From NCBI GenBank assembly GCA_022578605.1, contig MU394063.1:620001-684000 (forward strand): a stretch of 64,000 nt of DNA, read 5' to 3'. Shown piece by piece: positions 23,421 through 35,258 of the stretch (positions within the stretch are counted from its first letter, which is position 1; every line of letters starts with the position of its first letter). The DNA comes from Camillea tinctor (taxonomy: Eukaryota; Ascomycota; Sordariomycetes; Xylariales; Xylariaceae). The position numbers were made by a program, and so were the translations under genes. The notes under the pieces were generated by a model. That model ran no database searches, was not told where the DNA came from, and was given only the letters and a program-made list of their open reading frames with translations.

Positions 23421-26400
23421 CATACTTTCACGAAGGGTGGTCTCCTGCCCGGCGCTTCTGGATGTGTCGACAATCCTGCCGCCTACTACCTAGACTGATT
23501 GCAATCCAAAAAAAAAAACCACCGATGGTCCTGGACCTAGAATGAGAGTTGGAAGTCGGAGTAGAATGAGGACGTCGGAGTTTCGTGTTGTATACATCTA
23601 GACCCGTCGAATGAAACGAAACGAAACCCATTTAAGGAAGCCTTAGAAATGCACATTTCGGATTACCATCTTGGTCAGTTTTTGGCTATTTCTTGGTGTT
23701 GTGCTTCGAGGCCAGACTTCCCTCGTCAAGTCAAGGTTCACGGCATCCCTGAAGGACGTTGTAGATCGTCGATCCGGCATCTAACCAAAGGGTGATGATA
23801 AATCATTCTAGTGGGTAAAAGCAAAACTGGTTTCGAAAAAGAGAAGAAAAAATAACCCGCACACAAGGGCCTGAAATCTGTGCCTCCTCCTATATTCGTC
23901 GATGGCAGATGATTTCGAATCCTTATCCGACAAGAATTTGGACGAGAGATCTAACCGAGCACGATTTACAAGACACCCTGCATGAAGCCTTAGTGATACA
24001 TATTCTCTTTCATGATCTTCCGGCATTGAGAGTCGGTTATCTCCCATCTTGAGAAATATGTGCCCCGGCATGTGCTCAGTTCAGCCTATGGCACCCACCT
24101 AGCCCCTGATTCCATAGTGAAAGCATGGCCAACCCGAAAGCTGAGCAGATCTAGACCTTGACTGTCTTCCCCAGATTTCGAACTACCGACTGTTTTGTCG
24201 TTGCCTAATCCGACAGCATGGTCTTTAAGGGACTTGAATAGCGTCTCTCGTATATTGCGGTCAGCATCATAGCCTCCACCCCTCTTTCCTTCGACTAAGC
24301 CCCCCTCGGGAGGATGATACAGGATGATACATCAGCTAACTTACTGCTAGTAGCAGGGGGGTTTCCAACCAACCCGGAGATCCTGTTCGTAGGTCGGCTA
24401 GCGAGCATCGTTAGCAAGAAAAAAAATAGAAGCTTTGGCCCGCTAGCACTACTCACCGCTCGGATAGAATCTGCCTCGACAATTTGGTATGGCTAATTAC
24501 GCACTCCATTGCGCGAGTTTCTTCGAGGGAAGCCGCATAAAAACAGGCCGAATCACGGTATCAGAGGCTCTTTACACGTACAAACCGCCTAGGTTAACTA
24601 CGTCACAAGCTCCACCATGCTCAGCTCAGCGCGGAAGATATCGTGAAGCTGAGAGGAAATCAACTAAGCTGAAATGGCCCATGACTTCCGATGTGGCGCG
24701 TAGCATACGAAGTCATCACGTACGCCGCGTGTGCTTCTGGTGATTTTTAGGATTATCGGGACTGGTTTTTCCAGCAGGTAATTCAGAGAGTCAAAAGGAG
24801 GCGAAGGACGCGCAATATGCTTATAGGTGGCTCCTGTGCGACGTAAGACAGGTTATATACGATGATGATGATCGGACATTTATTCGTGGCGTTCCAGAGG
24901 TGGTTCCGATCAAAGTTCCCTCCACCACTGCCCCTTGAGAAGACCGATAGATTATGCCGAATACTTCATTCTAAATATGGGTTGATAGGAAGGAAAGAAG
25001 GGAAAAAGGGGGGAGCAAAGATACAAGTGAAATAATAGAAACACAACCCGAAGGTTAAGGGGTTGCGATCAATGTCATCAGGGCAAAGATTCGTGGTAAA
25101 TATAACAATGGCCATGTGGTTCAAATATCTTAGTAAATACCGGCCTAGGTAGGTAAGTAAATAAATAAGTAAAGACTCATAAATACTCATGTTGATCTAC
25201 CCGTGGACCCTATCCCATGGACCCTATCCCATGGACCCTATTCCATGGATACCTAGTCATATATATAAGGTGAAGCAGTATGTGTAAATCCACCCAGTAT
25301 AGACGTACGTCCGCAAACACACACATATCAATATATAAAATAGCCCAGGTTAGGTGCTTTCCAGCAAAACTTATCACCAAAAGCCCCCCCTTTTATCCCC
25401 TAGTAATTACACCACATACTCAATATCCCTCCATAGCACCATAACATAACAGAATATATAGCAGCCAACTGCTAACCTTAGCATGACCTATACAAGTAAG
25501 GAAAAGGGGGGAGGAGGGATAAGATATTGAATACTACCTACCTACCTATCTATCTGCAAAGAGCCCCCTTTATCCTTGGTTAACTTACAAGCCCCGACCA
25601 AACATCGGGTTCTCTCTTCCACACTACATCCTACACATGTGACCTACCCACTTAGCTCAGGGGATTGAGGTATACATAGGCATTATAGTGAGTTGTTGAT
25701 GCTCACGCATGGCTATACCGTGAGACATGACACATTAAATTATACAACTTACCGTATGGCTAAAGGTCAACTTTCACAGCTGAGAGCAGCAGGAAAAGGA
25801 AGAAAGAAATAACTCCTTCCCATACACCACCATCGTGGTAAATCACTGCCAATGTTTCAACTTGATCTAATCGAACTTACCTCTACTTTCCAAAAGAAAC
25901 AAAAAAGTACCAGAAACGGCAGTCCCAGTTTTGCGATCTAAATCTGCATAAATCTTTATTTCATGTGAAATCCACTTCATCCCAGTTTCCAAGGCAAAAT
26001 CACTAGGTTAGACAAATAAGAATCAAATCCTCATTCCTATATAAAAAGATACGGAGGATACAGGAATACGGGAGTCCGGTTTCCTCTCTCTTTTCCCTCC
26101 TCCCCGACCCTCAAAAGAAGACCCCATTTAGCAGGGTCAGATCTCTCCCCATGATAACAAGCAAGACGAGCCGCCTAAAAATATACGCTCATCCATCCAT
26201 CCACCCATTCAACCAATCAATTGACCAACCAAACCATCACTGCCACTAAGAAGGGGGGAAAAAAGAGGGAAAGAAAAAAAAGAAAAAAAAAACCCTTACT
26301 CCTGACCTTACTCCCTTTCTTCCCTCCCTGCTTGACCCAATCCCCTTTGATAACGCCAACCATCATCAGCTCATCCACTCCATGCTGTGCTATTCCCTTC

Positions 26401-26646
26401 CCTTCCTTACAAGTTATGTACATATATCGTGTATAAGGATCAGGGGGTTAATTTCTAGGTGAAGGAGGGAGAAACAAGAAAAGAAAAATCAAAATACCAA
26501 ATCCCAAGATGCGTGCGTCCGTGTATGTATGTATGTGTGATGTGTCGGCGAAAAGAAACCCAATAACTAATAGACAGACAGATGGGGCAGGCTAACCACA
26601 ATATGACATCTATTGGCGAGAAGGTCGAATACAAAAAACCTTTCTA
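23421..26646. other. Gene-poor DNA and 3' flank of mbp1
   Basis: No gene is recognised. Short frames at 23808-24071 and 24314-24743 have no domain. The right third (from about 24960) has the simple A/T-rich, microsatellite-bearing texture of the intergenic DNA in the gene-bearing segment and probably includes the 3' untranslated region of mbp1. Confidence 0.5.
25208..25249. repeat. 14-bp tandem repeat, three copies
   Basis: The unit CCCTATCCCATGGA occurs three times in direct succession; the third copy differs at one base (TATT for TATC). A partial copy (CGTGGA) precedes it. Confidence 0.8.
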
Positions 26647-28866
26647 CTAGCATAACATTAATGATGATGGCCCCGGGCCAGGGCCAGGTAAGGGGGCAGC
26701 CCCTTCGCTCCTCTCTTCTTCCATCATATCAATGAGATCGTCCAGGTTAGCGTCCAGATTCTCGGCATCCTGGCGATCGAGGCACTGCTTGAGCAGGCGT
26801 CGGTACTTGTCGATCTTCTCGCCCGTGCCCGAGAGGCCTAGCGCGTCGACATACTCCTGCTCCGCGCGTCGCTGCTCGTCGAGAAGTTGCTTGAGCTCCT
26901 GGGCCAATGCCAAGCGGTCCTCGTACGAGTCTTCCCCACGATCCCCGTTCATTATGGCTAGCGTTTGCTCAACCGAGGCCTGAACGTGATACCGGCTTTG
27001 GTTCGCTAGCAAAGTTAGAACCTGGTTCTGCACCATCGCGGCATCGTTGACGGCCTGGGCGGCTGCTTCTGGAACCTCCAGGTGTCCTTCCAAATCAGCG
27101 ATCTGTTGATGCAGAGAAGTGAGCTCATTCTGGCTATTGCCGAGGATGCGGCGCGCTTCGTTTTCTGCTTCAATCTTTTCTTTCCACTCATCGTCATAAT
27201 TGCGCGCAAGATCCTGGAACTTCTCGAGGACAAGAGGCGTTATCTTATTCTGGACAGTGTTCGCGGCCTCGGAGTTGTAAGACACGGCTAATTTAGTAAC
27301 AGACTCGGCAAGAGCGTCACGGAACGAGACGTGACGCTGCGATTCAGGGGCAAACGGAGAAGATGACCGTTGTGGTGCTCGCCCCTTGGGATTTTTTGCA
27401 GCATTCAACTCCCTGACCAGGTCCTCTGCCCGTACGCCCTCAGCGTTAGGAATATCGGTAGAAGCACCACGACCCAGTAGTGCGCGTATACATTTACGGG
27501 CGTTTGCCTTGGCTGCCAGATGCAACGCCGTATTGCCATTAAGATCTTGGGCGTCAATAAGCTGCTGGGCAGTATGAGGATCGCATGTTTCCTGGATCTT
27601 GTTCAAAATATTGTCTAAATAATAGCGGGAGCAGGAGTGGCTCGTTACCCGGCCACTCTTCATGATAGCGGCGTGATGAATAACGGTACAACCTGATGCA
27701 TCACGGGCGGAGACGGTTTCGAAAAGCTCCTTGATCACGGCCGGGAACGTCTGCTTCTCGTAGCAGTTGGTGAAGTTGACCGATCGCATAAACGGGGTTT
27801 CGCCGCGACAGTTCCGTGCTTCCAGGTTTGCACTGAATCTCTTGAGCTGCTTGATAACATCGACATCACCCATAGCGCTGGCCCAATGGAGGGCACTGTG
27901 CTTCTCGGAATCGATATGCCAGTCGGGCAGAAAGTTGGGAGGAGGCTCGGGTCGGAATCCAGGGGCGTCCTGGCGAGAGAGGAGGAAGTAATCGAGCAAT
28001 TCATCACCATATATAGAGTGTTGCTGTTCGGTAAGGTCCTGGATAGCCTCCTCACGTTTCCGTTTCCGGTGACCGGTATAATGCGACATATCTTGGCGCT
28101 CGTCTTCGGCTGCGTAGGAGACGGAGGCGACGGTGGCATTATCCGGGGTATCGTCCTCGTTCAGTTGCTGACTTATAGTTTCCAGGTCTTCCCGCGGCGG
28201 GGGAGGAGGGGGAGGAGGAGGGTCTGGGGCTATATTAGGATATTGCGTATGTAAAAAGGACAAAACCACGACATACTGTTGCTCCATTTTGGAACGGCAG
28301 GCTTCCTCGGAGCCTTGGGCTTGCTCGTGTGTCGTGGTGCGGGGGGCGGGCTCTCGGCGCCGGGCTTGTACTCGAAGATGGGCCGTAGCCGGTCGTATAC
28401 GCCGTTCCGTTGCGCAAGCTGTTCGCCAGCTAATAGAGGTATCCAAGTGCCCTGGTATTTGCCATAGCCACCCTGGATCTTCTCGTGGACATCCTTCTGG
28501 ACCTCGCGCTCGAGGATGCGTGTTCGCGCCGGCTTGTCGAAGCCGGCTGACTTGAGGATGTGTGTAGCATTGATCCAGTCATCTTGTCTCCGGCGCATAA
28601 CATGTTCCTTTAGATCAGTGCCGAACTGGAATTCGTAGACAGGAATCTAGAGGCAGAGAGGGAGTGGGGTGGTCAGCAATAGCTCGTAGCAATAACTTGT
28701 AGCAACAATACCTGGTACTCGCGGTGACGGCGCTGATGACGTCGATGTAACCATTGGAAGAGGGGAGAGGGAAGAGGGGGAGAGGAGGGGGAGAAGAGGG
28801 ATGAAAAGTACTTACACCACTGTATGTAGCACTGTATATGCCTGGGCCAGGTGCGGCCTTAACCAT
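26647..28866 (-). CDS. mbp1: APSES-domain, ankyrin-repeat transcription factor, Mbp1/Res2 type
   Basis: Three exons on the minus strand (28866-28816, 28646-28277, 28229-26647) give 667 residues. Introns of 169 and 47 nt have GTAAGT and GTATGT donors and TAG acceptors. The protein is the DNA-binding half of the G1/S factor MBF, which binds ACGCGT boxes with a Swi6-type partner. The KilA-N/APSES domain spans about residues 18-112, with the hallmark [20 protein letters not shown] and [14 protein letters not shown] basic, Pro-rich linker with KRKRE follows, then ankyrin repeats ([21 protein letters not shown]), then a long coiled-coil region, then an acidic C-terminus ending in Pro/Gly repeats. 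Residue order and the starting MVKAAPGPG fit filamentous-fungal orthologues. Its own upstream region carries MCB-like sites at 29382-29441. Mbp1 versus a Swi4-like paralogue cannot be fully excluded, but the DNA-reading helix favours Mbp1. Confidence 0.93.
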
Positions 28867-30081
28867 GATGGATATCTAAACCCGAGGACGGGTTGAAAGG
28901 AGGATGAGAAATAATAATAATAATATTAAAATTAGGTTGAGTGGCTGGGATGAGGGAAGGGCATATATGAAAGGTAGAAAGACCAGCAGCAGTTGTAGTA
29001 GTAGTAGAGTAGGAATGGTAGTTGAGCAAGGTTGACAGGGTATCCGGATTATCGTAGCGTAGTTTATCGTATCGTATCGTATCTTAATCTTAGATTAAGT
29101 CTCTTGGGGGGTTTAAGAGAGAAGATAAGAAAGAGGGAAAAAAAAAGAGAGAGAGAAGAGGGGGGTTCGTTAGAATGGATTGTCTGGTCTGGAATCTTCA
29201 GTATTATCTCGTTTGAACAATTCCAACTTGCTGATTGGATAAGTGTTGGTAATGTATAAAGTGAGCATCCGCTTTTTTTCTTTTTTATTTCCCTATATCT
29301 CTCCTTCTTTTGGTATGTTGTAGTAGTAATAGGTTATTTTCTTTTTGCTTAATTCGGTATTATTATTTTTTTTGGTATAAAACGCGGAGACAACGCGTGT
29401 GGAATTGAAATGTGGACGCGAGTTTGGCCAAAGTTACGCGTTAATGGATTGAAATTACTTGCTGAGTTATATAAGGCAGAAATTTTAGTGGCCTGGGTCT
29501 AAACATTCCTTCCCCACCTTGCCATCCTCTTTCTTTTTTTTTTTTGTCCTGTTTCCCTTGCAGCTTTGTCAGTTGGTGACAGCTGCTACTATATCTCACC
29601 TACACAGGGAAGTTATGCTTATATTATAAGGTTCTTGTACCACCTTCATCATCAAATAAGATGGCATGCCAATGGATGATCCCCTGTTGTGTAATCCTCC
29701 TACATGTGGGTGGTGTAGCACCGTAAAAATAATGGTTATCATGATAGTAGAGTATTAAACAACCCACTTGGAGTAGTTTAAGTTTCTTTTTTTTTCTTTT
29801 GGTACTCCCACCACGGAGATAATGCAATGATAGAACATACTCCGTAGAAAACCACGGAGATATCTCAGATGGATTGATAACATAGCAATTAGTCCGCAGT
29901 TACACCATATCTACCCCGCTCCTATGTCTACTACATATATCTACGCCGAACTTAGGTGTTAACACACATGTCCATATATATATATAGGTCTCCCTAATAA
30001 CGTTATACCATATATCAAGTAAACTTTGAATACCTACCTAATTAACCTAGTACTCAACCTCGTGTAATAACAGATTCAAAG
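28867..30081. other. Divergent promoter region between mbp1 and the aldo-keto reductase
   Basis: About 1.2 kb without a coding frame. It holds purine-rich and T-rich tracts and the ACGCG cluster described separately. Whether the cluster serves one or both genes is not clear from sequence. Confidence 0.6.
29382..29441. promoter_or_regulatory. Cluster of four ACGCG cores (two perfect MCB boxes)
   Basis: Within 60 bp: ACGCGG at 29382-29387, ACGCGT at 29393-29398, ACGCGA at 29416-29421 and ACGCGT at 29436-29441. ACGCGT is the known binding site of MBF. The cluster lies 516-575 bp upstream of the mbp1 start codon and 641-700 bp upstream of the aldo-keto reductase start codon. Binding is inferred. 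Confidence 0.6.
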
Positions 30082-31213
30082 ATGCCTTTGGTAGCCTCCA
30101 AGCTCAAGAACCGTATTATTCTTGGTCTTATGACCTTTGGTCCGGATACGGCCGCCGGAGCACGAATCACCGACTTGGACGAGTTCAACAAATGTCTCGA
30201 CCACTTCCAATCTCGTGGCTACAATGAGGTGGACACGGCCCGGGTCTACGTGGCCGGCAAGCAGGAGGCCTTCACTAAGGAAGCCAAATGGAAGGAACGC
30301 GGACTTACCATTGCCACCAAGATCAAGTATCCCCAGGAAGACGGCGAACACCAGGCGGCCAAGGTTGTCGAAAGTTTGGAGACGAGTCTCAAGGAATTAG
30401 GAACCGACTGTGTCGACGTAAGCCTACCTACAGACTCAACCCGTATATGATCAGGTGATAACTGACTGGCTCGTCATTCCACGTTATGTACAGATTTGTT
30501 ATATTCATGCTGCTGATCGTGCTACCCCCTTCGCCGAGACTCTCGAGGCACTAGATAAGCTGCACAAGGCGGGCAAGTTCGTGAAACTGGGAGTTTCCAA
30601 CTTCACCGCCGCCGAGGTGGCCGAGGTGGTCATGACGTGCAAGTACAACGGCTGGGTACGGCCGACCATCTACCAGGGGATGTACAACATCATCACGCGC
30701 GGTATCGACGCCGAGCTGATCCCGGCGTGCCGGCGGTACGGGCTAGACATTGTCGTATACAACCCCATTGCAGGCGGGCTGTTCAGCGGTAAAGTCAAGA
30801 GCGTAGACATGGACCCGGAGGAGGGGCGATTTAGCAGCAAGAGCCATACCGGAAAAAACTACCGCCAGCGCTACATAAAGGAGAGCACTTTCAAGGCTCT
30901 TCAGACGATCGAGAAGGCGCTCGAGAAGCACCCGGGCCTGACGATGATCGAGACAGCGCTGCGATGGACGGTTCACCACAGCCAGCTCCGCATCACGGAC
31001 GGCAACGATGGCATCCTCATCGGTGTGAGCTCGCGCGACCAGCTGGAGAACAACCTCGACAACCTCGAGAAGGGCCCACTACCGGAAGACGTGGTGCAGG
31101 CGCTCGACCAGGCCTGGCTGATCGCCAAGGCCGAAGCCACTAACTACTGGCATAAGGACCTCGTGTATAAGTACGATACGCAGGAAGCGCTGTTTAGCGC
31201 CGGTGCTAAATGA
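30082..31213 (+). CDS. Aldo-keto reductase, AKR7 (aflatoxin aldehyde reductase)-like
   Basis: Two exons (30082-30417, 30494-31213; GTAAGC donor, CAG acceptor) give 351 residues. The fold is a TIM barrel using NADPH to reduce aldehydes and ketones in the cytosol. The catalytic tetrad is visible: Asp51 and Tyr56 in EVDTARVY, Lys80 in IATKIK, and His117 in ICYIHAADR right after the splice. Further family marks are KLGVSNF, the NIITRGIDAELIPACRRYG segment, YNPIAGGLFSGK and, near the C-terminus, ILIGVSS, which binds cofactor phosphate. The start MPLVASKLKNRIILGLMTFG matches the usual beginning of the family. Fungal members act in aldehyde detoxification or secondary metabolism, but no biosynthetic genes surround this one, so a general detoxification role is more likely. 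The true substrate is unknown. Confidence 0.9.
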
Positions 31214-32107
31214 GATAACCTAAGACATAGACAGACAGATAGATATGAAAAACATACCTTAGTAGCTTTGCCTCGGCTGATTCCTAATGGGTGGTTGACG
31301 TGGCTGTCTTATATTAAGGTAGCATCATCATAATCCCAAATAGGGGGTGTATGGTTATGTAGTACACACGATACTTATACTTATATGCAGTCTCGAGTCA
31401 GGTGCGAAAAGATAACGGATTACTACCTAAGTACTAGGTAGATAACAAATCTAACTTAGATCCAGTACACTGGCTACGGGGATTTAACGGTTATGCACGT
31501 ACATATCTAAGATTGGGTTAGGTTTTTATGGTGTAAGTTTGGGGGGTATTGGGGGTGATGGGGGATGTTGGGGGTTACACATGCCTCCCTCACCCTAGTC
31601 CATACACACGTATACAGCGACATACCAGCAAGCCAAGAACGCCAATGGCTCCCTGATGATCCCCATTTTAGCACCACCATAAACCCGCCGTTACGGTAAG
31701 GGAGGGTTTTTTTAGTATCATGCATCCCTAAACCTAATGCTAAACCTAATCCTAATTCTCTAGGGGTTATCCCCTTTTCCATCTGTCCGTCTTGTCCATC
31801 CTGTCCATTCCACTCACCCCATCCATCCATTCATCACCCGTGGACAAACTTCTATCATCTTTCCTAATCACACCATCCACACTATTCCACGCCATCCCAC
31901 CTGCATTGCATTGCCTACACACACATCGGACATCACGCGCATCACTTATCACATTGTACATCTACATTACTTGCATAATCCTAACCTAGGCTAGTTGTAG
32001 ATAGAGTTTGTGCTCCTTTCTACCTTGACCCTTCGGTGCAAACTCTCCTCAAATCTTAACTCTATCTTCTTATAACTTACCGAAAAAACCTTATACTATC
32101 CAAATTG
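31214..32107. other. Intergenic, with telomere-like CCTAA-rich stretch
   Basis: No gene is seen. At about 31723-31759 the sequence reads CCCTAAACC, then CTAAACC, then CCTAATCCTAA, a degenerate C/A-rich repeat like fungal telomere sequence. The right end is the pyrimidine-rich leader of the transporter gene. Confidence 0.5.
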
Positions 32108-33880
32108 ATGCCTCCGAAGAAGAACAAGGTTTCGAACCCCAACAACATCCGCCTGTCCAGCATCCCCGCGCGGCTGAACCCCTCGACGTCCAATCGCTCG
32201 CGACAGAACACGCCCTCCACCGCCGGCCCTGTCCCCTTTTCCGCCACCGCCAGCTCCTACGGCTCCGAGATCGAGGACTACATCGGCAGCGACGCCGACA
32301 CCGCCGGCGGCAGGACCCCCGGCTTCGACCACCGGCTGCTCGCCTACCTCCCCGCCGAGGACAGCCCCGTGCTCCATGGCCCCCGGAGCAGCATGTCCGC
32401 CTTGCGCTCTCCCTCCGCCTTCTCCTCGTACCTGCACTCCCCCGACATCGCCAGCAGCGGGCGGCCCCTCTCGCCCCTCCTGAAGAAGCCGGCCCCGTCG
32501 TCCCCCGGCCGCCCCTCCCTGCCCCCCACCCCGTCCGTGACCACGCCCTCGGGCGAGCGTCCGCGCTTCCCGCGGCGGCGCTCGCGCTCGCTCTCGCCCG
32601 TCGCGGAAGATGCCGGCGCCTCGGCTCGCGCGCGGTACACGTACGCGGGGGTCTTCCTGGTGGTGTCGCTGGTGTCGTTCTGCCTGCAGACGGAGCTGGG
32701 GCGGTACGTGCAGCACGGGCTGGGGTGGGACAAGGCCTACTGCATGCTGTACCTGACGCACGGGTCGTGGGCGCTGCTGTGGCCGGCGCAGCTGGCGGTG
32801 CTGCGGTGGCGCGCGCGCGACCTGCCCTGGGCCGTGTTCTGGCGGCGGCACGTCGAGGTGCTGCGCAGCACCGCGGTGATGGTCGCGGAGCAGCAGCACG
32901 GCGATAGCAATAGTCGTCCCGGTGGTGGTGCGAGGGGGGGGAGTAATAAGAGCCCCGTACCGTATCTCCTCCGCACCACGGCCTTCATCACCAGCGCGCT
33001 GACCGTCGCCGGCCTGAGCTGGTACGTCGCCGTCAGCATGACGAGCCCTAGCGACCTGACCGCCATATACAACTGCTCGGCCTTCTTCGCCTACGCCTTC
33101 AGCGTGCCGCTCCTGCGCGAGAAGCTGCGCCTCGACAAGTCGCTCGCCGTCCTGGTCGCCATCGTCGGCGTCCTGATCGTCGCGTACGGGGACTCGAAGG
33201 ATGACACCGGCGAGGTGGGGGCGGAGCAGGCAGCGGAGGAGCAGAAGGAGGCCGGCATGCGCTTCCTCGGCAACATGATCATCGGCGCCGGGTCCGTGCT
33301 CTACGGGCTCTACGAGGTGCTGTACAAGCGCCTCGCCTGCCCGCCCGAGGGCACCTCGCCGACGCGGGGCGTGATCTTCGCCAACGCGTTCGGCAGCTGC
33401 ATCGGCCTGTTCACCCTCACCGTGCTCTGGGTGCCGCTCCCGTTGCTACACGTCCTCGGCTGGGAGACCTTCGAGCTGCCCTCGGCCCAGGCCGCCTTCT
33501 ACCTGCTCATCAGCGTGCTTATGAACGCCACCTTCGCCGGCAGCTTCCTCGTGCTCATCTCCCTCACCAGCCCCGTGCTGTCCAGCGTCGCCGCCCTGCT
33601 GACCATATTCATCGTCGCCGTCGCCGACTGGCTCATCACCGGCAAGGCCATGTCCCGCGCCGCCGCCATCGGCGGCTGCCTCATCGTCGCTGCCTTCTTG
33701 GTCCTCAGCTGGAGCACCTGGAGGGAGATGAACGAGGAGGCTGGCGGCGAGGGAGCGGCGTCTCATGGGAAGGGATCCAGGGGCGCGTATGAGAGGGCTG
33801 AGGTGGCGGATTGGAGTAGTGAGGATGAGGACGCGGATGACGATGAGGAGGAGGGTAAGACGAATGGACGGTTGCGGTAG
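32108..33880 (+). CDS. DMT/EamA-superfamily transporter (THI74/SLC35F-like)
   Basis: A single exon of 590 residues. Residues 1 to about 175 are Ser/Pro/Arg-rich and look disordered. About ten hydrophobic segments follow, starting at YAGVFLVVSLVSFCLQTEL and continuing through FLGNMIIGAGSVLYGLYEVLYK to AAAIGGCLIVAAFLVLSW. This is the shape of the drug/metabolite transporter superfamily. The pattern LTAIYNCSAFFAYAFSVPLL followed by a short loop and a further helix resembles the yeast THI74/YML018C group and SLC35F proteins; both are poorly characterised and sit in vacuolar or other endomembranes. The tail is acidic (EDEDADDDEEE). Third codon positions are overwhelmingly G or C, unlike the flanks, which creates long spurious antisense frames. 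The first in-frame ATG is at 32108. Substrate is unknown. Confidence 0.82.
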   Translation: MPPKKNKVSNPNNIRLSSIPARLNPSTSNRSRQNTPSTAGPVPFSATASSYGSEIEDYIGSDADTAGGRTPGFDHRLLAYLPAEDSPVLHGPRSSMSALRSPSAFSSYLHSPDIASSGRPLSPLLKKPAPSSPGRPSLPPTPSVTTPSGERPRFPRRRSRSLSPVAEDAGASARARYTYAGVFLVVSLVSFCLQTELGRYVQHGLGWDKAYCMLYLTHGSWALLWPAQLAVLRWRARDLPWAVFWRRHVEVLRSTAVMVAEQQHGDSNSRPGGGARGGSNKSPVPYLLRTTAFITSALTVAGLSWYVAVSMTSPSDLTAIYNCSAFFAYAFSVPLLREKLRLDKSLAVLVAIVGVLIVAYGDSKDDTGEVGAEQAAEEQKEAGMRFLGNMIIGAGSVLYGLYEVLYKRLACPPEGTSPTRGVIFANAFGSCIGLFTLTVLWVPLPLLHVLGWETFELPSAQAAFYLLISVLMNATFAGSFLVLISLTSPVLSSVAALLTIFIVAVADWLITGKAMSRAAAIGGCLIVAAFLVLSWSTWREMNEEAGGEGAASHGKGSRGAYERAEVADWSSEDEDADDDEEEGKTNGRLR

Positions 33881-35258
33881 GGGTTACAAGTTTAAATCAG
33901 AGAGTGTTTTCCTGTTTCGTGGATTCGATAGAGGGGGTATTTCTCTTTTCTGTCTGTCTTATTTAATCATACTTTCGAATGTTTTTTTTTCTTTGGACGG
34001 GGGAGAGGATAGAATGGGAGAGGTATAACAGTGCGCGCATAGCATGGCATGTCATGTCATATCATATAGGGCGGATACTCGGGGGACTTGAGTTCTTTTG
34101 AGTTGGTATTCATTAGTAATGTCTGGTGTGGATGTTTATTGTTCGTGGTGATTTAGAAGAGGGCGCGAGGGGAAAGCGGGTCTTAAAGAGGGAGAGAAAA
34201 GAGACAGCAGGTGGGCATGGTTTTAAATATCGGGTGTATCACAAGATAGATTCCACTGACCTTCTTAGGTAGGTAAGCAACTCACTCATAGCTTGCATTG
34301 TCTGCCCTAGGGCATGTGGTCATTCGGATGGCGTTCTACAGGAAAGGGGGTAGGGCGAAAGGGAGTTTTATCATATATAGATAGGTTACGTGATGTTCGC
34401 CACTCTGCCAAAAGAGCCATGAGTGTCAGGTTGTGGGTTTTCTTTTTCTCCTTTTTCTTCTCTTTATGGGAAATGAATTATTATCATTATATTTAACCCG
34501 TGTCCCCCGAGTTCCAATACCGTTCTCGCGTTCTGTAATGCGCGTACCCGTAGTCTGTGTTCTTGATCACGTCTTGAGAGTTAAGGTTCATTTTGTGACC
34601 AACCACTCACCCATCCATCATTCATATAATCTTTGCAAGCGTAAGTATTGACTTTTTAGCGTTTTATGCTTTATCTGTTTATATATATACCTTCTATGAG
34701 CTAGCCAGTCTATCGACTAGGAAATATTCCTTCCCATTCCGTGTTGTGGTCATGGTCAATATATTTTATTCATCATCATGTTGGTCGATTTCCTTATAGT
34801 GCGTTCAAGAGATTTAGGTGGTCCTCGTCCGGGTCAACGTCTCGCATGTACAACCACATGCTCCCAAATGGCAGGTTCGCAACACCGTTGAAGGCAATCC
34901 GTCTTAAGGCTCCCTGGCTTTTAACACTTCACCATTAGCAAAAAAACACACGAAACAAATTTTGAGAGGAGGCCGATAATGATGAATTGATGAATGATAG
35001 TAGCAGCAGTGCTGAAACCATGGATACGATTTATATATCCGCATTCAGCCACTATTCCCTTTTCCATTACGGGTCTTTTCGAGCCCTTAATGCAAACTTT
35101 CCATAACACTGGCTTTGCAGTGTTATAGATTTGAAAACCACACCAAGCTACAATTAAGTCGTACTTGGATGTTGAGACCGCCAGAGTATATCCGGCAGTA
35201 CCCGTCTCCACGTTGATTGATCTAGGGATCCATTCTCGTTCAAGACACAGAAAGGGGG
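33881..35258. other. Intergenic, convergent 3' flanks
   Basis: It separates the transporter gene (+) from the F-box gene (-). The sequence is T-rich and holds the 3' untranslated regions. No gene or RNA is recognised. Confidence 0.55.

Noticed and set aside
25651..25720. tRNA-like D-arm text (TAGCTCAGGGG)
   Set aside because: No matching acceptor stem, anticodon stem or TTC-containing T-arm follows.
32096..32899. Long antisense frame (267 residues) across the transporter gene
   Set aside because: It is Pro/Arg/Gly/Ala-rich and results from the extreme G/C third positions of the real + strand gene.
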